A stretch of DNA of 64,000 bases from Deltaproteobacteria bacterium. Its GTDB lineage: Bacteria; Desulfobacterota; Binatia; HRBIN30; JACQVA1. The stretch is taken from contig JACQVA010000008.1 in assembly GCA_016210005.1 (NCBI GenBank), positions 74,625-138,624 of the forward strand. Reading direction: 5' to 3'. The stretch's first letter is position 1. Each line of letters starts with the position of its first letter. Shown piece after piece: positions 60,812 to 64,000 of the stretch. The notes below the pieces were generated by a model. The model was given only the letters and a program-made list of their open reading frames with translations. It was not told the DNA's origin and did not search any database. A program made the translations under genes and the position numbers.

Positions 60812-60840
60812 TTGACATGCGACACGTGTCGCACTACGGT
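60812..60840 (+). promoter_or_regulatory. higBA promoter with 16-bp palindromic operator in the spacer
   Basis: TTGACA (60812-60817), a 17-bp spacer and TACGGT (60835-60840). The spacer is occupied by the perfect palindrome TGCGACAC-GTGTCGCA (60818-60833). Binding of HigA (or HigBA) would block RNA polymerase directly. higB starts at 60846, only 5 bp after the -10, so the transcript would be leaderless or nearly so. Confidence 0.6.
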
Positions 60841-60845
60841 TGCCC

Positions 60846-61124
60846 ATGATCCAGAGCTTTCGGCATCGCGGGCTCAAACGGCTCTATGAAAAAGACGATC
60901 GCAAGGGCCTCCCTGCGGACCGGGTGGATAAAATCGGGCGTATCCTCGCCCGCCTCGACGAAGCCGACGAGCCGCAGAAGATGAACCTTCCCGGCTTCCA
61001 GCTTCACCCCCTCACGGGAGATATGAAAGGGTTTTGGGCCGTCAGCGTCTCGGGCAACTGGCGCATCATCTTCCGTTTCGAGGCCGGTCATGCCCGCGAC
61101 GTCGACTTGGTCGACTATCATTAA
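60846..61124 (+). CDS. higB: HigB-type RelE-family toxin
   Basis: A 92-residue ParE/RelE-fold mRNA interferase of the HigB group. It has FRHRGLKRLYEKDDRKGL, LDEADEPQKMNLPGFQLHPL, then GFWAVSVSGNWRIIFRFEAG and DVDLVDYH, the canonical HigB pattern. It cleaves mRNA on the ribosome and is held inactive by HigA. Toxin-first order is typical for higBA. A palindrome lies in its promoter. The protein looks complete and active. The ATG at MIQSFRHRG is chosen over a TTG two codons before. Confidence 0.92.
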   Translation: MIQSFRHRGLKRLYEKDDRKGLPADRVDKIGRILARLDEADEPQKMNLPGFQLHPLTGDMKGFWAVSVSGNWRIIFRFEAGHARDVDLVDYH

Positions 61125-61137
61125 GGAGGACAACACG

Positions 61138-61440
61138 ATGGCCATGAAGAACCCACCGCACCCCGGGCTCTCGGTCAAGCACGACTGCCTTGACCCCTTG
61201 GGTCTCACTGTCACTGCCGCCGCCAAGCTCCTCGGTGTGACCCGCCAGACCCTCAATGACCTGGTCCACGCCCGCCGCGGGATCTCGCCGGAAATGGCCA
61301 TTCGACTCGACCTCGCTTTCGGTGGTGGCGCAGACACCTGGCTGCGGATGCAGACAACCTATGATCTCGCCAAAGCTCGCCTGACCGCAAAGGGCAGAAT
61401 CAAGGTGAAGCGCTACGTCGGCGCGGCCCGCGCTGCCTGA
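61138..61440 (+). CDS. higA: HigA antitoxin (XRE family)
   Basis: A 100-residue HigA antitoxin with an HTH: LTVTAAAKLLGVTRQTLNDLV, HARRGISPEMAIRLDLAFGG. It ends in a short basic tail. It neutralises HigB and represses the operon. AAGGAGGA ends 7 bp before the ATG and overlaps the toxin's last codon, giving strong translation of the antitoxin. An in-frame start 16 codons upstream is less likely. Confidence 0.92.
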   Translation: MAMKNPPHPGLSVKHDCLDPLGLTVTAAAKLLGVTRQTLNDLVHARRGISPEMAIRLDLAFGGGADTWLRMQTTYDLAKARLTAKGRIKVKRYVGAARAA

Positions 61441-61442
61441 TT

Positions 61443-61763
61443 GAAAACGAGCCGCCAACTGGCTGGATTGCCCGATGGCTCGGACTCACGATCGGCGTCC
61501 GGATCGCATGGCTTGAGCAGCAGACCGGGGTGAGCTACGCCACGCTGCGCCGGCACTACGGCCAGTGGATGCCGAGCGAAGGTCGCACCGAGCTGCAACG
61601 TTTCGCGGAACTGGACCCTACCCTGTTTGGCTCGACACCAGTCAAATCGTCCCCCACTTCAAGGCAGCGCGGGGGACAATTTCCGAAAAGGCCACGCGAT
61701 CACTACGTGGGTGAAGTGCGAGAGGGGGGACTCGAACCCCCACGGTTGCCCACTGGATCCTAA
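61443..61763 (+). pseudogene. Tyrosine recombinase (phage-type integrase) C-terminal remnant
   Basis: In one plus frame: GWIARWLGLTIGVRIAWLEQ, then QTGVSYATLRRHYGQWMPSE. This is the very C-terminal box of phage-type integrases, with the nucleophile Tyr in RRHYGQW. The upstream catalytic domains are absent, because higA lies directly before. The frame runs on through non-homologous sequence and ends inside the tRNA-Leu gene. It lies at the 3' end of that tRNA, the usual place for integrase genes of tRNA-targeted islands. Confidence 0.6.
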
Positions 61764-61796
61764 GTCCAGCGCGTCTGCCAGTTCCGCCACTCTCGC
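61717..61796 (-). tRNA. tRNA-Leu (anticodon UAG)
   Basis: On the minus strand, GCGAGAG pairs with CTCTCGC in the acceptor stem. The anticodon arm is CTGGA-CTTAGGA-TCCAG with anticodon TAG (reads CUA/CUG). The T arm is GGGGG-TTCGAGT-CCCCC, and a ~12-nt variable region lies between. Length is 80 nt with discriminator A and no encoded CCA. The tRNA 3' end faces the island with higBA and the integrase remnant, as in tRNA-targeted integration. Confidence 0.93.
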
Positions 61797-62202
61797 TCGT
61801 GTCTACCCTGCCCCACTGCAAGCCAGTGCCGTTGGACTAGCAGGTCGCCGCACTGGCCCGCAACCCTCGCGCGTGGGACAGCTCCTACCGCGCGCCGGCA
61901 CTGGTTTTCAGACGCGCGCATGCGACGTGGCTGGTAGGCCGGCAACAAGCGGGCGCGAGGGGGGCGTCCGGCGGATCGTTACCGATTCCGCAATGCGGGC
62001 GAGAACGGCACCGGAGTACCGCCTAGCAGCGGTCCTCACAGCCCAACAGGAGGCACCTCGGGACGCGCTCCCTCACCATTGGCTGTGGCATATGTCCTGC
62101 TCTCTCCTCGTGACAGCGGCACGCGCCCAACTGCGCCGTCGGGAGCGCGCCGCGATCCGAGGAAGAGCGAGGCAATGACCGCCGTGCAAGCGAGCAGTGC
62201 CC
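61797..62202. other. Intergenic region between tRNA-Leu and S53 peptidase
   Basis: A 406-bp gap holding the upstream (promoter) side of the minus-strand tRNA-Leu and the leader of the S53 peptidase gene. Open frames here have no recognisable family. No clear promoter consensus was identified. Confidence 0.5.
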
Positions 62203-64000
62203 GTGAAACCGCTCACATTCGCCAGTGCATGTCTCATAGCTCTGAGCGCTCAGCTGACCTGCGCTTCGAGGGCTGGGGCCAACGATGACCGGAGCCTTAT
62301 CCACAATAATCAGCCACCGGCCGTGCGCGGCGCGCACGCGCGCGGGGCTACGGAACGTAGCCGCGAGCTGTCGCTCGTTGTGGGCCTCAAGCTGCGCCAC
62401 GCCGACGAACTGGCGCGGCTGCTGCGCGACATGTCCGACCCCGGCTCGCCGCACTACCGGCGCTACTTGCAGCCGGAGGAGTTCGCCGAGCGTTTCGGCC
62501 CGGCACCACAGGATGTTACTGCCGTGGTCAAGCATCTCGGCGACAATGGGTTGACGGTTGCCGATGTCAGTGCCTCGCAGCAGTTAATTACCGCGACCGG
62601 CAGCGTCGCCGCCGCCGAGCGTGCATTCGGCGTCAGCGTGATTGATTACGATCAGAACGGCGCGCCCTTCTTTGCACCGCAGCAAGCCCCGGCCTTGCCG
62701 GCAGCGATCGCGGGTGCAGTCAGCAGCGTACAAGGCTTGGAGAATCATACCGAACTGCGTGCGTTCAACACCGGCGGGCGCATCCCGCCGCAGGACCGCT
62801 CTCCCTTCGGCCCGGGGGACATTGCCCGCCTGTACAACTTCTCCCCGTTCTATGCCGCCGGCGTCCGCGGCAACGACAGCCGCGCCTCGACCATAGCCAT
62901 CGCAACCGCGTTCGGCTTCGAGGCCAGCGATGTCGCCGAGTTCTGGCGCGCGCTGGGGGTGAACCGGCGAGCTGACCAGCTTGAAGTCATTGCCATCGGC
63001 GGAGCCCTCACACGCAACATCGACGAAACCACTTTGGACGTTGAGTGGGCCGGGGCGATGGCGCCCGGTGCGCGGCTGCTGGTCTACGCCGGAGCCGACA
63101 GCGCCGTTTCCACCTTCACCCTCGTTTACGACCGCATCGTCAGCGATAATCGCGCGGCCGTCGTCACCGTAAGCTGGGGGCTATGCGAGAAGTACATGCC
63201 CGCGGCCTACCTGGATCAGACCCACGCTATCTTTCAGCGGGCCGCAGCCCAAGGCATCACCATCGCGGCTGCCTCTGGCGACCACGGCGCCTTTGAGTGC
63301 GGCTCCAGCACGCCCGAGGTCAACTATCCCGCCTCCGATCCGTTAGTGACCGCGATCGGGGGCACGACGTTAGAGGTCAGTCCCGATGGCCGCCGCCTCA
63401 GCGAGCGCGCCTGGACTGGGAGCGGCGGCGGCGTGAGCCGGGTGTGGCAGCGCCCGTCGTGGCAGATGAACTCCGCGGCCTGGCGTCAATCGGCCGATGT
63501 CGCCTTCAACGCCGACCCCGGCACCGGCTACTACGTGCACAACAACGGCACCTGGTGGCAGTACGGCGGCACCAGCCTTGGCGCTCCGATTTGGGCCGCG
63601 CTGCTAGCTCTCACCAACCAGTACCGCAGCCAGCTCGGCCAGGGAGAGCTCGGAGTTGCAGCGCCGGCCCTTTGCGAAGTGGGCACCCAGCCGGCGGCCG
63701 GCGGCGCACTCATCGATGTCACCGAAGGCAACAACGGCCACTACGAAGCCGCAGCGGGCTGGGATTATCCGACGGGCTGGGGTGTGCCGGACGCTTGGGC
63801 GCTGGCCGAGGCCTTGGCCGCGCCGGCGTCCGCACCCCTGAGCGAGGGCGGCTCCAGCCTGACGGCGTATCTGCTTCCGGCCTCGGCGGCGGTGCGCGGC
63901 TCGGTCCGCGTCAGCGCCGTGTCGCACTGCGGTCGGGCTCGCGTCACGGCCAGTGTGCGCGGTCTGCCAGCCGGTCTCTATCGGCTGGCAGTGGATGCGG
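62203..64000 (+). CDS. Secreted S53 (sedolisin/kumamolisin) peptidase, 3'-truncated
   Basis: At least 599 residues; the frame is still open at the window end. GTG start with signal peptide MKPLTFASACLIALSAQL, cleavage near SRAGA. A Pro-kumamolisin propeptide follows (LRDMSDPGSPHYRRYLQPEE, ASQQLITATGSVAAAERAFGV). In the catalytic domain the Glu-Asp pair is E275/D279 (DETTLDVEW), the oxyanion Asp is D360 (AASGDHG) and the nucleophile Ser is S458 (GGTSLGAP). DVTEGNNG...GWDYPTGWGVPD is the Ca2+-binding C-terminal loop. All catalytic residues are intact, so it should be an acid-active secreted endopeptidase. More C-terminal sequence (a beta-rich extension) continues past S53. Confidence 0.93.
   Translation, partial: MKPLTFASACLIALSAQLTCASRAGANDDRSLIHNNQPPAVRGAHARGATERSRELSLVVGLKLRHADELARLLRDMSDPGSPHYRRYLQPEEFAERFGPAPQDVTAVVKHLGDNGLTVADVSASQQLITATGSVAAAERAFGVSVIDYDQNGAPFFAPQQAPALPAAIAGAVSSVQGLENHTELRAFNTGGRIPPQDRSPFGPGDIARLYNFSPFYAAGVRGNDSRASTIAIATAFGFEASDVAEFWRALGVNRRADQLEVIAIGGALTRNIDETTLDVEWAGAMAPGARLLVYAGADSAVSTFTLVYDRIVSDNRAAVVTVSWGLCEKYMPAAYLDQTHAIFQRAAAQGITIAAASGDHGAFECGSSTPEVNYPASDPLVTAIGGTTLEVSPDGRRLSERAWTGSGGGVSRVWQRPSWQMNSAAWRQSADVAFNADPGTGYYVHNNGTWWQYGGTSLGAPIWAALLALTNQYRSQLGQGELGVAAPALCEVGTQPAAGGALIDVTEGNNGHYEAAAGWDYPTGWGVPDAWALAEALAAPASAPLSEGGSSLTAYLLPASAAVRGSVRVSAVSHCGRARVTASVRGLPAGLYRLAVDA

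Overview
This is a 64-kb stretch of high-G+C bacterial chromosome. It is gene-dense, with long same-strand runs and many 4-bp ATGA/GTGA overlaps. Three traits point to an uncultured deltaproteobacterium-like lineage (Desulfobacterota or Binatota are my guesses, from gene style only): a mosaic of anaerobic-type redox enzymes (aldehyde:ferredoxin oxidoreductase, NfnAB, NuoEFG-like diaphorase), aerobic-type heme genes, and secreted proteins with Thr-Pro-rich linkers. No rRNA, CRISPR array or intact transposon was seen.

Layout. 1-2.7 kb: end of an exopolysaccharide locus (GT4, ExoA-like GT2, a small HTH protein, a GalE-like epimerase). 2.9-5.5 kb: an unknown helical protein and a class III aminotransferase. 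5.5-11.9 kb (minus): a run containing a split MetE (N-like and C-like halves as separate overlapping genes), an AAC(3)-fold acetyltransferase, and hemE-hemH-hemY. 12.1-17.3 kb: a tungsten/molybdenum aldehyde oxidoreductase and two tandem secreted paralogues. 17.3-19.6 kb: DNA polymerase II. 19.6-29.7 kb (minus): a long run of NuoE-, NuoF- and NuoG-like subunits, NfnA, NfnB, a YgbA-like protein, AceE and a GNAT enzyme. The first five form a probable NAD(P)H/ferredoxin electron-transfer complex with no hydrogenase or formate dehydrogenase catalytic subunit. 29.9-33.6 kb: a two-gene polar amino-acid ABC transporter with a binding protein-permease fusion, and a succinate-semialdehyde-type dehydrogenase. 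33.9-39.2 kb: a large multi-domain lipoprotein divergent from an XRE-type regulator and a second lipoprotein, with an AT-rich palindrome between them. 39.6-41.5 kb: archaeal-type class I aldolase and GlpX. 41.5-47.4 kb (minus): M20 amidohydrolase, HEAT-repeat membrane protein, XRE-methyltransferase fusion and ABC-F ATPase. 47.5-53.7 kb (plus): a hydrolase, a small membrane protein and a cluster of two radical-SAM/SPASM proteins, a TIGR04282-type transferase, a DoxX-like protein and a polytopic glycosyltransferase. 53.7-57.5 kb: leuCD, exbB/exbD and a small XRE protein.

57.7-61.8 kb is an accessory island. It is bounded by tmRNA (ssrA) and a minus-strand tRNA-Leu(UAG), with both RNA 3' ends facing inward. 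It holds vapBC, an orphan CopG-type antitoxin next to a BrnT-like remnant, a frameshifted vapB-like antitoxin, higBA with a 16-bp perfect palindrome inside its promoter, a tyrosine-recombinase C-terminal remnant beside the tRNA, and several repeats. Beyond the tRNA a secreted S53 (sedolisin) peptidase runs off the window end.

Functional picture: tetrapyrrole, methionine and leucine biosynthesis, gluconeogenesis (aldolase plus FBPase), flavin/ferredoxin redox balancing, surface polysaccharide and secreted proteins, and a decaying toxin-antitoxin island. The most notable items are the NuoEFG-Nfn-YgbA-AceE run, the split MetE, the methyltransferase fusion lacking its catalytic NPPY motif, and the tmRNA/tRNA-bounded island.
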